15,123 nucleotides of DNA from positions 1 through 15,123 of the forward strand of contig JAISHL010000004.1 in NCBI GenBank assembly GCA_031262565.1, in the 5' to 3' direction. The notes beneath the pieces are model-generated. The model searched no databases. It was not told where the DNA came from and worked only from the letters and a program-made list of their open reading frames with translations. This document shows positions 1-8,417 of the stretch, piece by piece (the first letter of the stretch is position 1; every line of letters starts with the position of its first letter). Position numbers and translations under genes: made by a program. Source of the stretch: Candidatus Nomurabacteria bacterium (GTDB lineage Bacteria; Patescibacteriota; Saccharimonadia; Saccharimonadales; Saccharimonadaceae).

Positions 1-1
1 A

Positions 2-613
<612 letters not shown>

Positions 614-624
614 GAGGAAGCATA

Positions 625-3600
625 ATGTCAAAATACGATGACAAAGCAATCGCTGACTTTGACGCCGTTCGCTTGGCGGTTGCGTCGGCTGACGACGTTT
701 TGGCGTGGTCTTATGGTGAGGTTTTGAAGCCAGAAACCATCAACTATCGCACCCAAAAACCAGAGCGCGACGGTTTGTTCTGTGAAAAAATCTTTGGACC
801 AGTCAAAGATATTAACCCGCACGACGCGAAGCTGAAAGGCGTTCGTTCTCGCGAGGCTGCTGTTGATAAAAATGGCGACTTGGTCACAAAGAGTAGTTCG
901 CGTCGCGAGCGCATGGGGCATATCAAATTGGCTACCCCTGTTGCGCATATTTGGTTTATGCGTGGCGTGCCAAGTGCAATGTCGCTGTTGCTTGATTTGA
1001 CGGTGAAAAATTTGGAACGTATCGCCTACTTCCAATCTTATGTGATTTTGTCGGTTGATAACGAAAGAATTGATCAGATGAAAGCAGATAACGAAGCAGA
1101 ATTTGAGGCTGGTCGTGCGGCGATTAAAATGCGCTACAATGAAGCGGCTGGCATGACGGCGGACGGCGCAGCTGAATCTGATAACACGGTTGATATTAAG
1201 GCTTTGTCGGCGGAAATGAATCACGAGCTTGAAGATTTGACCGAAAGTTATAATGAGAAAAAGCGAATTTTGGAGAGCTTGAATAAGTCGGCGTTGATTA
1301 GCGAAAATGCTTACCGTAACTTGCCAGAAGAATATGAAGAATTGGTTGAAGTTGGTATGGGCGGCGACGCTATTCATCGCTTGCTATCAGAGATAGATTT
1401 GCCAAAATTGATCGCTGAACTTGCCGAAGAAGCTGAGGGTAAAAAAGGTCAATCCAAAAAGCGCATTCAGAAGCGTCTCAAAATGCTTGAAGGTATGAAC
1501 GCGGCTGGTGTAAAACCAGAATCAATGTGCATGACGGTGTTACCTGTTATTCCTCCTGATTTGCGCCCAATGGTTCAATTGACTGGTGGTCGTTTTGCAA
1601 CATCAGATTTGAACGATTTGTATCGTCGAGTTATTAACCGCAATAATCGCTTGAAGAAATTGGCAGAATTGAACGCGCCAGAAGTGATTACGCGAAACGA
1701 AATGCGTATGTTGCAAGAGGCGGTTGACGCTTTGATCGACAACTCCGCAACTCGTGGCACGCGCGCTGCTCAGTCTACGGGCAACCGACGACGCTTGAAG
1801 TCATTGTCGGATCTCTTGAAAGGCAAACAAGGTCGTTTCCGTCAGAATCTTCTCGGTAAACGTGTTGACTACTCTGGTCGCTCGGTTATCGTATCTGGTC
1901 CAGATCTAAAACTTAATGAATGTGGTTTGCCAAAAACAATGGCAATGGAGCTATTTAAGCCTTTTGTGCTGGCGAAACTTTTGGAGTGGGAACAGGCGCA
2001 TAATATTCGCACTGCAACTCGCTTGATTGAGGCTGGCGACCCAATAATTTGGGACGCGCTCGATGAAGTAATTCAGGGTAAATATGTGCTTTTGAACCGC
2101 GCTCCTACTTTGCACCGTTTGTCAATTCAGGCGTTTCAGCCAAGATTGATTGAGGGTCAGGCGATTCAGTTGCCGCCGCTAGTGACCTCTGGATTCAATG
2201 CGGACTTTGACGGCGACCAAATGGCTGTTCACTTGCCACTTTCGGATGAGGCGCAGGCTGAGGCTCGCGACTTGATGTCGGCAGCAAATAACCTTTTGAA
2301 GCCAGCTGATGGCTCGCCAGTTCTTTCAATCTATCAGGATATCGTGCTTGGTTGTTACTATTTGACTTACGACAAGCCGTCCGCACAGTTGAAAGAGGGT
2401 GAAAAAGCGAAAGCTTTTGTTGATGTTGCGGAGGCGACTTTGGCAAAAGATGCTGGCGAAATTGAATATCAGACTCCAATTTTGATCAAGTTCCGTGGCG
2501 AAATGCGCGAAACAACTTTGGGTCGTATATTATTCAACGAAGTTTTGCCAGAAGACTTCCCATTTGTTAACGAAGTTTTGAATAAAAAAGCGGTTAGCCG
2601 CGTTTTGGCTCGAATCTTCAATAATTATGGCGCAGAAATCACCGCTCGCACATCTGATGCGATTAAGGATTTGGCGCTTGAACATGCCACTCAATCGGCT
2701 TTGTCGGTGGGCATGGAAGATTATAAGGGCTTGAAGAACTGGGATGAGATTTTGAGCGAAGGTGATGCAAAAGTTTCCGCAATCGCTAAGGATTTTGACG
2801 AAGGTTTGATCACCGAAGATGAGCGCTATAATCTTGTTATGAAGACTTGGCGCGACATTGACAAACGCATTACGGACGAAGTTAAGGAAAGCTTGGTTGG
2901 CGTTGACTCGTCGTCTGCAATTCTTGCTAACTCTGGCGCGCGCGGTTCGGTTGACAACATTAAACAAGCCGCAGCGATGATCGGTATTCAGGTGGACGCA
3001 CTTGGTCGCGCAATCGAGTTGCCAGTTCGCCACAGCTATAAGTTTGGTATGACGCCACTTGAAGCCTTCGTAGTGACGCGTGGTTCGCGTTTCGCTGAGG
3101 TCTCCAAGGCGCTTAAAACTGCCGACTCTGGTTATTTGACTCGTCGTTTGGTTGACGTGGCGCAAGATGTGTTCACGATCGCCGATGACGCCGCCGAAAC
3201 AGAAGATCCAGGCTTTACAGTTTATCGTCGCGAATCAGAAGAGACAATGATTTTGTTCTCTGACCGTATTGCTGGTCGCTATGCGGCGGCTGATGTGGCA
3301 AATTACGTCAAGAAGGGTGATCTGATTACATTAGCTATTGCCGATCAGATTCAGAATGATGAAGTAATTACAGAAGTAAAAATTCTCTCTGCCCTTTCAA
3401 CGCCTGAGCTTAACGGTATTCCGCAGAAGTCTTACGGTATTGATATGTCCACTGGATTCTTGGTTAGCGCGGCTGAACCTGTCGGTGTTATCGCGGCGCA
3501 GTCCGTTGGTGAACCAGGCACGCAGTTGACGCTTGACACGAAACACCAAGTCGCAGGCGGAACTGGCACAAGTCAAGGTTTGGCTCGTGTTGATGAGCTT

Positions 3601-4353
3601 TTGGAAGTTCGCACGCCAAAGGGTGAGGCTATCTTGTCGGAAACCGCTGGTATGGTTACGATTGAAGAGAAAGATGAAAAATATGTCATCAGTATCGTTC
3701 CGACCGAAAGCGACAAGCAAGCTAATGAATCTGTATCTAATAAGCGTTATGAAATTCCATCATACCGTCAGTTGACTATCGAAAACGGCGATCATGTGGT
3801 TATTGGCGATCGCTTGACGACTGGTTCTATCAACTTGCAACAGTCATTGCATTTGCGTGGCGTATCAGAGACAGAACGCTATATTATCAACGAAATCTTG
3901 CGCATTTATGCGGCTCAGGGTCAGGCAATTTCGCCAAAACACCTTGAAATCGTTGTGCGTCAGATGTTCAGTCGCGTTCAGATTGATGAGTCTGGCGATA
4001 GCTCGTTTATCGCTGGCGACATCGTATCGCGCGCTTTGGCGGTTCATACCAATAAGCAACTTGAAGCCGAAGGTAAAGAGCCTGCTCAATTTACGCAACT
4101 CTTGCTCGGTATCACGAAAGTTTCGATTTATAGCGACTCGTTCTTGTCGGCTGCCTCATTCCAAGATACAACTCGTGTCTTGATTAGCGCTGCAACATCT
4201 GGTCGTGTCGACCACTTGTATGGTTTGAAAGAGAACGTTATCTTGGGCCGCAAGATTCCTGTTGGAACTGGCGCAATGTCAGAGGAAGAATTTGCGGAAG
4301 AGCAATTTGGTGATCCGCTCGACACCGAGAATCAGATGGATTTAGCTGAATAA
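625..4353 (+). CDS. rpoC: RNA polymerase beta' subunit
   Basis: This is the catalytic subunit of RNA polymerase, 1242 residues, with a start chosen by an AGGAGG site 6 bases upstream. The catalytic [12 protein letters not shown] motif is intact at about 525-536 (Mg-binding Asp527, 529, 531), as are the [20 protein letters not shown] block (403-422), the [21 protein letters not shown] region (~491) and the bridge helix ([20 protein letters not shown]). Two things are odd. The N-terminal zinc-binding region (63-92) has the expected length but no cysteine, and the second zinc site before [16 protein letters not shown] is also cysteine-free (GIPQKSYG, 931-938). The trigger helix reads LTLDTKHQ, keeping His974 but with Asp971 and Lys973 where R and F are usual. 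The whole protein has only about four Cys. The frame is open throughout and the core is conserved, so this is a functional divergent enzyme rather than a decayed copy. Confidence 0.98.
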   Translation: MSKYDDKAIADFDAVRLAVASADDVLAWSYGEVLKPETINYRTQKPERDGLFCEKIFGPVKDINPHDAKLKGVRSREAAVDKNGDLVTKSSSRRERMGHIKLATPVAHIWFMRGVPSAMSLLLDLTVKNLERIAYFQSYVILSVDNERIDQMKADNEAEFEAGRAAIKMRYNEAAGMTADGAAESDNTVDIKALSAEMNHELEDLTESYNEKKRILESLNKSALISENAYRNLPEEYEELVEVGMGGDAIHRLLSEIDLPKLIAELAEEAEGKKGQSKKRIQKRLKMLEGMNAAGVKPESMCMTVLPVIPPDLRPMVQLTGGRFATSDLNDLYRRVINRNNRLKKLAELNAPEVITRNEMRMLQEAVDALIDNSATRGTRAAQSTGNRRRLKSLSDLLKGKQGRFRQNLLGKRVDYSGRSVIVSGPDLKLNECGLPKTMAMELFKPFVLAKLLEWEQAHNIRTATRLIEAGDPIIWDALDEVIQGKYVLLNRAPTLHRLSIQAFQPRLIEGQAIQLPPLVTSGFNADFDGDQMAVHLPLSDEAQAEARDLMSAANNLLKPADGSPVLSIYQDIVLGCYYLTYDKPSAQLKEGEKAKAFVDVAEATLAKDAGEIEYQTPILIKFRGEMRETTLGRILFNEVLPEDFPFVNEVLNKKAVSRVLARIFNNYGAEITARTSDAIKDLALEHATQSALSVGMEDYKGLKNWDEILSEGDAKVSAIAKDFDEGLITEDERYNLVMKTWRDIDKRITDEVKESLVGVDSSSAILANSGARGSVDNIKQAAAMIGIQVDALGRAIELPVRHSYKFGMTPLEAFVVTRGSRFAEVSKALKTADSGYLTRRLVDVAQDVFTIADDAAETEDPGFTVYRRESEETMILFSDRIAGRYAAADVANYVKKGDLITLAIADQIQNDEVITEVKILSALSTPELNGIPQKSYGIDMSTGFLVSAAEPVGVIAAQSVGEPGTQLTLDTKHQVAGGTGTSQGLARVDELLEVRTPKGEAILSETAGMVTIEEKDEKYVISIVPTESDKQANESVSNKRYEIPSYRQLTIENGDHVVIGDRLTTGSINLQQSLHLRGVSETERYIINEILRIYAAQGQAISPKHLEIVVRQMFSRVQIDESGDSSFIAGDIVSRALAVHTNKQLEAEGKEPAQFTQLLLGITKVSIYSDSFLSAASFQDTTRVLISAATSGRVDHLYGLKENVILGRKIPVGTGAMSEEEFAEEQFGDPLDTENQMDLAE

Positions 4354-4383
4354 TCGGTTAAATCCCCTGAAACGCAAAAAGCA

Positions 4384-4413
4384 ATTCCCGTCAATATAAG
4401 GCGGGAATCTTTT
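4384..4413 (+). terminator. Rho-independent terminator of rpoBC
   Basis: ATTCCCG (4384-4390) pairs perfectly with CGGGAAT (4402-4408) around an 11-base loop and is followed by CTTTT. It lies 31 bases after the rpoC stop, where the operon should end. The U tract is short, so termination may be partial. Confidence 0.75.
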
Positions 4414-4468
4414 GTATTCTGCCGAAATGCTCCGTGAAAGATTTTATAATAACATAAAACGCTTATAC

Positions 4469-4499
4469 TTGCAAAACAGAGAGAGAGAGATGCTATTAT
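4469..4499 (+). promoter_or_regulatory. Promoter of the small Cys protein, with AG-repeat spacer
   Basis: An extended -10 box (TGCTATTAT, 4491-4499) is preceded by a -35-like TTGCAA (4469-4474) with a 19-base spacer. Transcription would start near 4506, giving a ~16-base leader that holds just the ribosome binding site AGGAG (4511-4515). The spacer contains 13 bases of alternating AG. Other -10-like hexamers (TATAAT at 4445, TATACT at 4464) occur upstream but lack a good -35 partner. Confidence 0.55.
4478..4490 (+). repeat. AG dinucleotide repeat in a promoter spacer
   Basis: Thirteen bases of uninterrupted alternating A and G lie between the candidate -35 and -10 boxes of the gene at 4522. 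Losing one AG unit would shorten the spacer from 19 to the optimal 17 bases. Repeats of this kind are prone to slippage. Confidence 0.8.
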
Positions 4500-4521
4500 G
4501 GGAGTGAGAAAGGAGTAGAAT

Positions 4522-4740
4522 ATGTTGAGATGCAATAACGAAGGTTGTCCAAAAAATGCCCAGAATGGTTTTTGTGGCGATGAAGCTAGCAAGATAGTTG
4601 ATCGTATAACTAGCGCTGACGAGCGAAGCAATGCTGATGAAATGGCATACGTTTGTTTAAATTCTTTAGATAGTGTTTATCCAAATTTAGCTGAGTTCAT
4701 TAACGATCTTCATAGTGATTTACCAGAAGTCGAAGAATAA
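4522..4740 (+). CDS. Small cysteine-containing protein of unknown function
   Basis: The 72-residue product is not one I recognise. The start is supported by AGGAG six bases upstream and a plausible promoter. The N-terminus has Cys4, Cys9 and Cys18 (RCNNEGCPKN, then GFC), with a fourth Cys at 45; the first three could be part of a metal site or a structural Cys cluster. The rest is acidic and probably helical, ending DLPEVEE. It has no signal peptide or membrane segment, so it is probably cytoplasmic. It is a single-gene unit between the rpoBC terminator and a terminator shared with trigger factor. Its own promoter, good ribosome site and uneven residue composition argue that it is a real gene, but with no homolog to compare the function stays open. 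Confidence 0.7.
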   Translation: MLRCNNEGCPKNAQNGFCGDEASKIVDRITSADERSNADEMAYVCLNSLDSVYPNLAEFINDLHSDLPEVEE

Positions 4741-4754
4741 TTTTTGACAGATTT

Positions 4755-4781
4755 TTGTCATTCTGAACTTGTTTCAGAATC
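4755..4781 (+). repeat. Solo half-unit of the palindromic repeat found in hisS
   Basis: This 27-base unit folds as ATTCTGAA (4760-4767), loop CTTGT, TTCAGAAT (4773-4780). It is identical over all 27 bases to the reverse complement of the right arm (7729-7755) of the element inside hisS. It lies 15 bases after the stop of the small Cys gene, so it may also add structure to that transcript's 3' end. Confidence 0.85.
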
Positions 4782-4806
4782 TAGTGATTAATCTTAATTA
4801 AATTAA

Positions 4807-4832
4807 AAAAGCAGGTTTAATCGCCTGCTTTT
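4807..4832. terminator. Bidirectional terminator between convergent genes
   Basis: AAAAGCAGG (4807-4815) pairs with CCTGCTTTT (4824-4832) around an 8-base loop. The + strand has a T-rich tail (TTTTCGTTTT) and the - strand continues into TTTTTTAATT. It serves the small gene on the + strand and trigger factor on the - strand. Confidence 0.88.
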
Positions 4833-4853
4833 CGTTTTACCTCTTACTCAAAA

Positions 4854-6140
4854 CTACTTGCTATTCAACTCTGCTAGCTTTTGTAAAGTTTTATCGGAGA
4901 TGAGTTTCTGCTCGATGCGTGATTTTGCTTCGTCATTAGCGAACTGAGATTTAATCTTTGGATCGTTATATTGCGCCAAAAGTTCAGCTTGCTTTGCTTC
5001 GATCTCTTCAGTGCTCGCCGAAATTTTCCATTCATCAACGAGTTGCGCCAAAACCATCGAGCGACGCACCATTTTTTCAGAGGCTGGTTTTAATTCTTTT
5101 TCAATCCACTCCTCTTTCGTCTTGAACTTATTCATCTCTAAATATTGATCAAGCGATACGCCCTGATACATCAAATTCGCGGTAAAATTGCGCTCCGACG
5201 CTTCAAGTTGGTCGTTAATTAAAATCTCTGGCACGGTCACTTTGGATTTTTCCGCCAGCTCGTCCAATAAATCATCCTCGAACTTTTTCTGAGTTTCCTG
5301 CTCGGCACGCGCGGTCAATTCGCTCTTAATGTCCTTTTTCAAGTCGTCTAACTTTTTGAACTCTGGGGAAATTTTAGCGGCAAATTTATCATCCAGCTCT
5401 GGTAATTTAACTTCGTTAACTTTTTTCAAGACAATCTTGAAAATCACGTCCTTACCCGCCAAATCTTTTGCGCCGTAATCTTTAGGAAAAGTCAGCGGAA
5501 TGTCAAACTCGTCGCCAGCTTTATGTCCGATAATCGCGTCTTCAAAGCCAGGGATAAACGATTTTGAGCCGAGCGTTAGCGGATAATCAGTCGCTTTCCC
5601 GCCGTCAAACTCCACGCCATCTTTTAATCCCGTGAAATCAATGATCGCTTCGTCACCATCTTTTGCTTCGCGTTTGGCTTCAGCTTTCTCTTTGTCGTTC
5701 TTTTGCAAACGCTCCAAGACATCATTGATTTCTTTGTCGCCAATCTCAACCTTTTCTTTTTTGGCTTTCAACTTCGCTGGATCGGCAAGTTTAATTTGCG
5801 GAACAATCTCGATGACGGCAGTAAATTCCAAGACTTGCGCAGGCACAAATTTTGTAACTGAGATGTCTGGACGATCGAGCAATCGCAATTTTTCGGCTTG
5901 AATCAGTTCAATCAACGCCGTATTTACCGCATTGTTAACCGCTTCGTCGGCAAGTTTGACTGGGTCGATATGCTTCGTCGCGACTTCCAAAGGCACGTGA
6001 CCAGCGCGAAAACCGGCAACTTTAACGTCGCGCGCCAATTTTTTCGTGGCTGCGTCGTGATGCTTTTTGACTTCCTCTTCATTTAATTCAACTTTGTATT
6101 CGATCTTGCTCTCTGATAAATCTTTTCTGGTATGTTTCAT
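4854..6140 (-). CDS. tig: Trigger factor, ribosome-associated chaperone
   Basis: Trigger factor binds the ribosome at the tunnel exit, shields nascent chains and has peptidyl-prolyl isomerase activity. The 428-residue length is normal. The N-terminal ribosome-binding domain (1-~115) carries the signature loop as GFRAGHVP at 43-50 (the usual form is GFRKGKVP). The FKBP-type isomerase domain spans about 160-245, with DFTGLKDGVEFDGG, SFIPGFEDAIIGHKAGD and the FPKDYGAKDLAGK segment. The helical chaperone domain follows (250-428). The start at 6140 gives the expected family N-terminus (MKHTRKDLSESKIEYKVEL). No Shine-Dalgarno lies upstream; instead a promoter ends about 9 bases before the ATG, so the mRNA is probably almost leaderless. 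The gene is single, divergent from the gene at 6216 and closed by the terminator at 4807-4832. Confidence 0.97.
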   Translation of the reverse strand: MKHTRKDLSESKIEYKVELNEEEVKKHHDAATKKLARDVKVAGFRAGHVPLEVATKHIDPVKLADEAVNNAVNTALIELIQAEKLRLLDRPDISVTKFVPAQVLEFTAVIEIVPQIKLADPAKLKAKKEKVEIGDKEINDVLERLQKNDKEKAEAKREAKDGDEAIIDFTGLKDGVEFDGGKATDYPLTLGSKSFIPGFEDAIIGHKAGDEFDIPLTFPKDYGAKDLAGKDVIFKIVLKKVNEVKLPELDDKFAAKISPEFKKLDDLKKDIKSELTARAEQETQKKFEDDLLDELAEKSKVTVPEILINDQLEASERNFTANLMYQGVSLDQYLEMNKFKTKEEWIEKELKPASEKMVRRSMVLAQLVDEWKISASTEEIEAKQAELLAQYNDPKIKSQFANDEAKSRIEQKLISDKTLQKLAELNSK

Positions 6141-6149
6141 AGTATAACA

Positions 6150-6178
6150 ATTTTATCAGATATCGCGACGACTGTAAA
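6150..6178 (-). promoter_or_regulatory. Promoter of tig, nearly leaderless
   Basis: On the - strand TTTACA (6178-6173) and TAAAAT (6155-6150) are separated by exactly 17 bases. The predicted transcription start, near 6143, is only ~3 bases before the tig ATG at 6140. TATACT next to the ATG is an alternative -10 but would start transcription inside the gene. Confidence 0.6.
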
Positions 6179-6179
6179 C

Positions 6180-6208
6180 TTGACTTATTGCGTAAAGTAG
6201 TGTATAAT
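6180..6208 (+). promoter_or_regulatory. Near-consensus sigma-70 promoter, leaderless start
   Basis: TTGACT (6180-6185), a 17-base spacer and a perfect TATAAT (6203-6208) make the best promoter in the window. The expected +1 falls at 6215-6216, which is the A of the ATG of the next gene. Its -35 is separated by one base from the -35 of the divergent tig promoter, so polymerase could hardly occupy both at once. Confidence 0.85.
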
Positions 6209-6215
6209 ACATGGT

Positions 6216-7034
6216 ATGTCTAAGAATAAATATTCTGCAATATATCGTTCTATTGGTGTCGCGCCTCCTCAGAATCTATGCTGGCGTGTTTGCGACGGTT
6301 ATGCTCCTATGTTTATTGACAACGAGCTAGGCTATGTATCATATAGAATGAATCCAATTTGTCGACGCTCCTGTAAGTGTCCTCAGTCTAGCGACGAGCG
6401 CTCAATTCCAGGATCGTTCACGGCATTGATGATGGCTGCCAACCAAGAAAAAACACCAGATACTTTTCTCTTTACAATGAACTCGGCTATTGCGGTAGCT
6501 GACGCAGTGCGCGGCTACTATGAAACCTTGCGCCAGCCTACTCCGAACCTATGTCCAATTCGTGGTGCGGGTAATTTTCGCAAGTATAAAGATGTCTTAT
6601 CGAGCGAAGAGTCGATTGACAAAAATATTCGTGACAAAAATGTAGTTGTCGTTGATCAATATGTTGCTTCGTGCGGAACGCTATATAATGCGCGAAATTT
6701 AGCATTTGATTATGGGGCTAAAGCTGTATTGTCAAACTGTGAGACGCGTTGGTATCATCAAGGAAGTTATAAGGGTTGGGAGGATAAGGCGGCAGATGAG
6801 GAAACTTATGATGCCGACAAAAATCCAGAACTGATTCAAATGACCAGTATATACAAAGATTTTATGTATGGCATGGGCGTATTAGCTGCGAAATTTTTAT
6901 CAGATCCAGAAAATCGCGCATGGTTGAAGCCATATATAGAAAATTTGCCATCTTGGAACTTGTGTTGGACTGAGCGCTATTCAACGGATGAATACAGTGA
7001 TCAAGATGAATTACTTGGTCTTCTGAGAGATTAA
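6216..7034 (+). CDS. Unknown protein with a degenerate phosphoribosyltransferase-like core
   Basis: I do not recognise this 272-residue protein as a named family. Residues 142-171 (NVVVVDQYVASCGTLYNAR, then a helix and GAKAV) match the shape of the phosphoribosyltransferase PRPP loop, a hydrophobic strand then D-D-x4-TGxT then a helix and GA. The second Asp is Gln148 and the TG is replaced by SCG. An upstream strand-loop-helix (DTFLFTMNSAIAVADAVRGYY, 82-102) could be the equivalent of the pyrophosphate-loop region. An N-terminal stretch has clustered Cys (22, 26, 49, 53, 55), which could bind metal or form disulfides. No signal peptide is visible. The start at 6216 coincides with the predicted +1 of a strong promoter, and no Shine-Dalgarno is present, so translation is probably leaderless. 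The 3' end overlaps hisS, on the opposite strand, by 24 bases with no terminator between. Confidence 0.8.
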   Translation: MSKNKYSAIYRSIGVAPPQNLCWRVCDGYAPMFIDNELGYVSYRMNPICRRSCKCPQSSDERSIPGSFTALMMAANQEKTPDTFLFTMNSAIAVADAVRGYYETLRQPTPNLCPIRGAGNFRKYKDVLSSEESIDKNIRDKNVVVVDQYVASCGTLYNARNLAFDYGAKAVLSNCETRWYHQGSYKGWEDKAADEETYDADKNPELIQMTSIYKDFMYGMGVLAAKFLSDPENRAWLKPYIENLPSWNLCWTERYSTDEYSDQDELLGLLRD

Positions 7035-8417
7035 GATTGATAGTGGTTGTTGCTCGCCAGTTGTTAGATTCTTCAATATAATCTCGCCCGATTCAATCTC
7101 TGTTTCGCCAATGAATGCCACAAATTGAATATTGGCTTTGGCGGCAGCTTTGATCTTTTTATCAGTTTTGCGATCTGTAAAATCAATCGCCACATTAAAC
7201 TTCTGCTCGCGCAAGTTATTTGCCACATCAGTTACATCAATATCGCCCATCGGGATTATCATCACGTCGGTCGCAGGTTTTAGTTCTGGAATTAAATCGT
7301 GTCCACGCAAAAACTCGATTGTCGTCGTTTCGCCAATTCCCGCTCCCACCACAGGCAGTGGTTCAACACCGAACAAGCTAATCAGCCCATCATAGCGACC
7401 ACCACCGAACATTGCGCGTCGGTTGTCGGGATTTTGATCAAATACTTCAAAGACTGTTCCCGTGTAATAATCAAATCCGCGCATTAACGTCGGATCAAAT
7501 ACGGCAGAAGAAATGCCAGATTTTTCCAACTTCTCAAATAGTTCTTTCAGCTCGTCAATCGGCGCATTTTCGGGCATGTTTTTGATAAATTCGTCCAAAC
7601 TTTTCGCCTCAATGATTTTATTTATTTTCTTAATAATATTTTTGCTATCCTTAATGTCATTTTTATCATATTGAATACCAATATTGTCATCCTGAACTCG
7701 TTTCAGGATCTCTGCACTCTCTTTACTGGATTCTGAAACAAGTTCAGAATGACAAGCAGAATCGAGTTGAGATTGACTATTTGCAACAATCTCCGCAACC
7801 TCCGTTTCAAATTCTTCCACGGAGATTTTTTCGCGTCGATCAAACAATTTAATCATCGCGCCAGCCTGATTCTCATCAAGCTCCAAATATTTTCGCATGA
7901 CAAAATCCGTCAAACGGCGGTCGTTTACGCGAATTTTAAACATCGCCTCGTCAGCTCCGAGTTTGCGCATAATCTTGTCGCTCATCGTGATGATTTCCGC
8001 ATCTGCCGCCACGCCGTCCACGCCAAACAAATCCATATTAAACTGCCAAAATTCGCGCTCGCGTCCCTTTTGCGGGCGCTCATATCGCATAAAATTGGAA
8101 ATTGAAAACAGGCGTGCGGGCATCGGCATTTCTTGACGACGTGCGGCAACCATGCGCGAGATTGACGGTGTCATCTCTGGTCGTATTGCAACCGTGCGAT
8201 CACCGCGATCTGTAAATGTATAAGTTTGATCGTTAACGATCTCTTGTCCAGATTTTGCCGCATAAATTTCCAGCGATTCAAGCAGTGGTGCGTCGTATTC
8301 TTCGTAGCCAAAACTCTCCGCGACCGTCCGCCACGTATTAAAAATGTAATTTCGCAGGCGCATATCCTCTGGATAAATGTCGCGCGTGCCTTTATAACTT
8401 TGTAAACTTAAACTCAT
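7011..8417 (-). CDS. hisS: Histidyl-tRNA synthetase carrying an in-frame repeat insertion
   Basis: This class II synthetase attaches histidine to tRNA-His in the cytoplasm. Visible motifs are the N-terminal YKGTRDIYPEDM, motif 2 (RPEMTPSISRMVA at 79-91; MRYERPQKGREREFWQFN at 110-127), the histidine-specific GFDYYTGTVFE (314-324), motif 3 (GGGRYDGL, 338-345) and a C-terminal anticodon-binding domain (~383-468). At 468 residues it is somewhat longer than usual; most of the excess is residues 221-245, encoded by a palindromic element (7684-7755), plus a following Lys/Asp/Asn-rich stretch (246-268). These lie in the linker/insertion between motif 2 and the GFDYYTG block, a position likely to tolerate extra residues. 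The start has AAGGAG seven bases upstream and overlaps the stop of the preceding gene (ATGA), so translation is probably coupled. All catalytic motifs are intact, so the enzyme is likely active. Confidence 0.97.
   Translation of the reverse strand: MSLSLQSYKGTRDIYPEDMRLRNYIFNTWRTVAESFGYEEYDAPLLESLEIYAAKSGQEIVNDQTYTFTDRGDRTVAIRPEMTPSISRMVAARRQEMPMPARLFSISNFMRYERPQKGREREFWQFNMDLFGVDGVAADAEIITMSDKIMRKLGADEAMFKIRVNDRRLTDFVMRKYLELDENQAGAMIKLFDRREKISVEEFETEVAEIVANSQSQLDSACHSELVSESSKESAEILKRVQDDNIGIQYDKNDIKDSKNIIKKINKIIEAKSLDEFIKNMPENAPIDELKELFEKLEKSGISSAVFDPTLMRGFDYYTGTVFEVFDQNPDNRRAMFGGGRYDGLISLFGVEPLPVVGAGIGETTTIEFLRGHDLIPELKPATDVMIIPMGDIDVTDVANNLREQKFNVAIDFTDRKTDKKIKAAAKANIQFVAFIGETEIESGEIILKNLTTGEQQPLSILISQKTK
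7684..7755. repeat. 72-bp double-hairpin palindromic element inside hisS
   Basis: Two 27-base arms (7684-7710 and 7729-7755) form an inverted repeat with 3 mismatches around an 18-base centre. Each arm is also its own hairpin: ATCCTGAA/TTCAGGAT on the left and ATTCTGAA/TTCAGAAT on the right, each with a 5-base loop. Two of the three mismatches are a compensating pair that preserves the left arm's own hairpin. The element is 24 codons long and open in the hisS frame, encoding a peptide with HSELVSES near its start and KRVQDD near its end. It resembles in kind the palindromic elements of Rickettsia that insert in frame in genes; descent from them is not implied. Confidence 0.9.

Noticed and set aside
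628..1377. 249-residue open frame on the - strand opposite rpoC
   Set aside because: Same reasoning: it is antisense to strongly conserved RpoC residues with no initiation signal.
2530..3165. 211-residue open frame on the - strand opposite rpoC
   Set aside because: It lies wholly within the conserved rpoC coding sequence, has no ribosome site and no recognisable motif; it mirrors rpoC codon bias.
6211..6218. Upstream ATG at 6211 as the start of the PRTase-like gene
   Set aside because: It is in another frame, which does not give the PRTase-like protein, and it precedes the expected +1.
7684..7800. An intein or a domain fusion in hisS
   Set aside because: The extra sequence is short, palindromic at the DNA level and repeated elsewhere; no intein splicing motifs are present.
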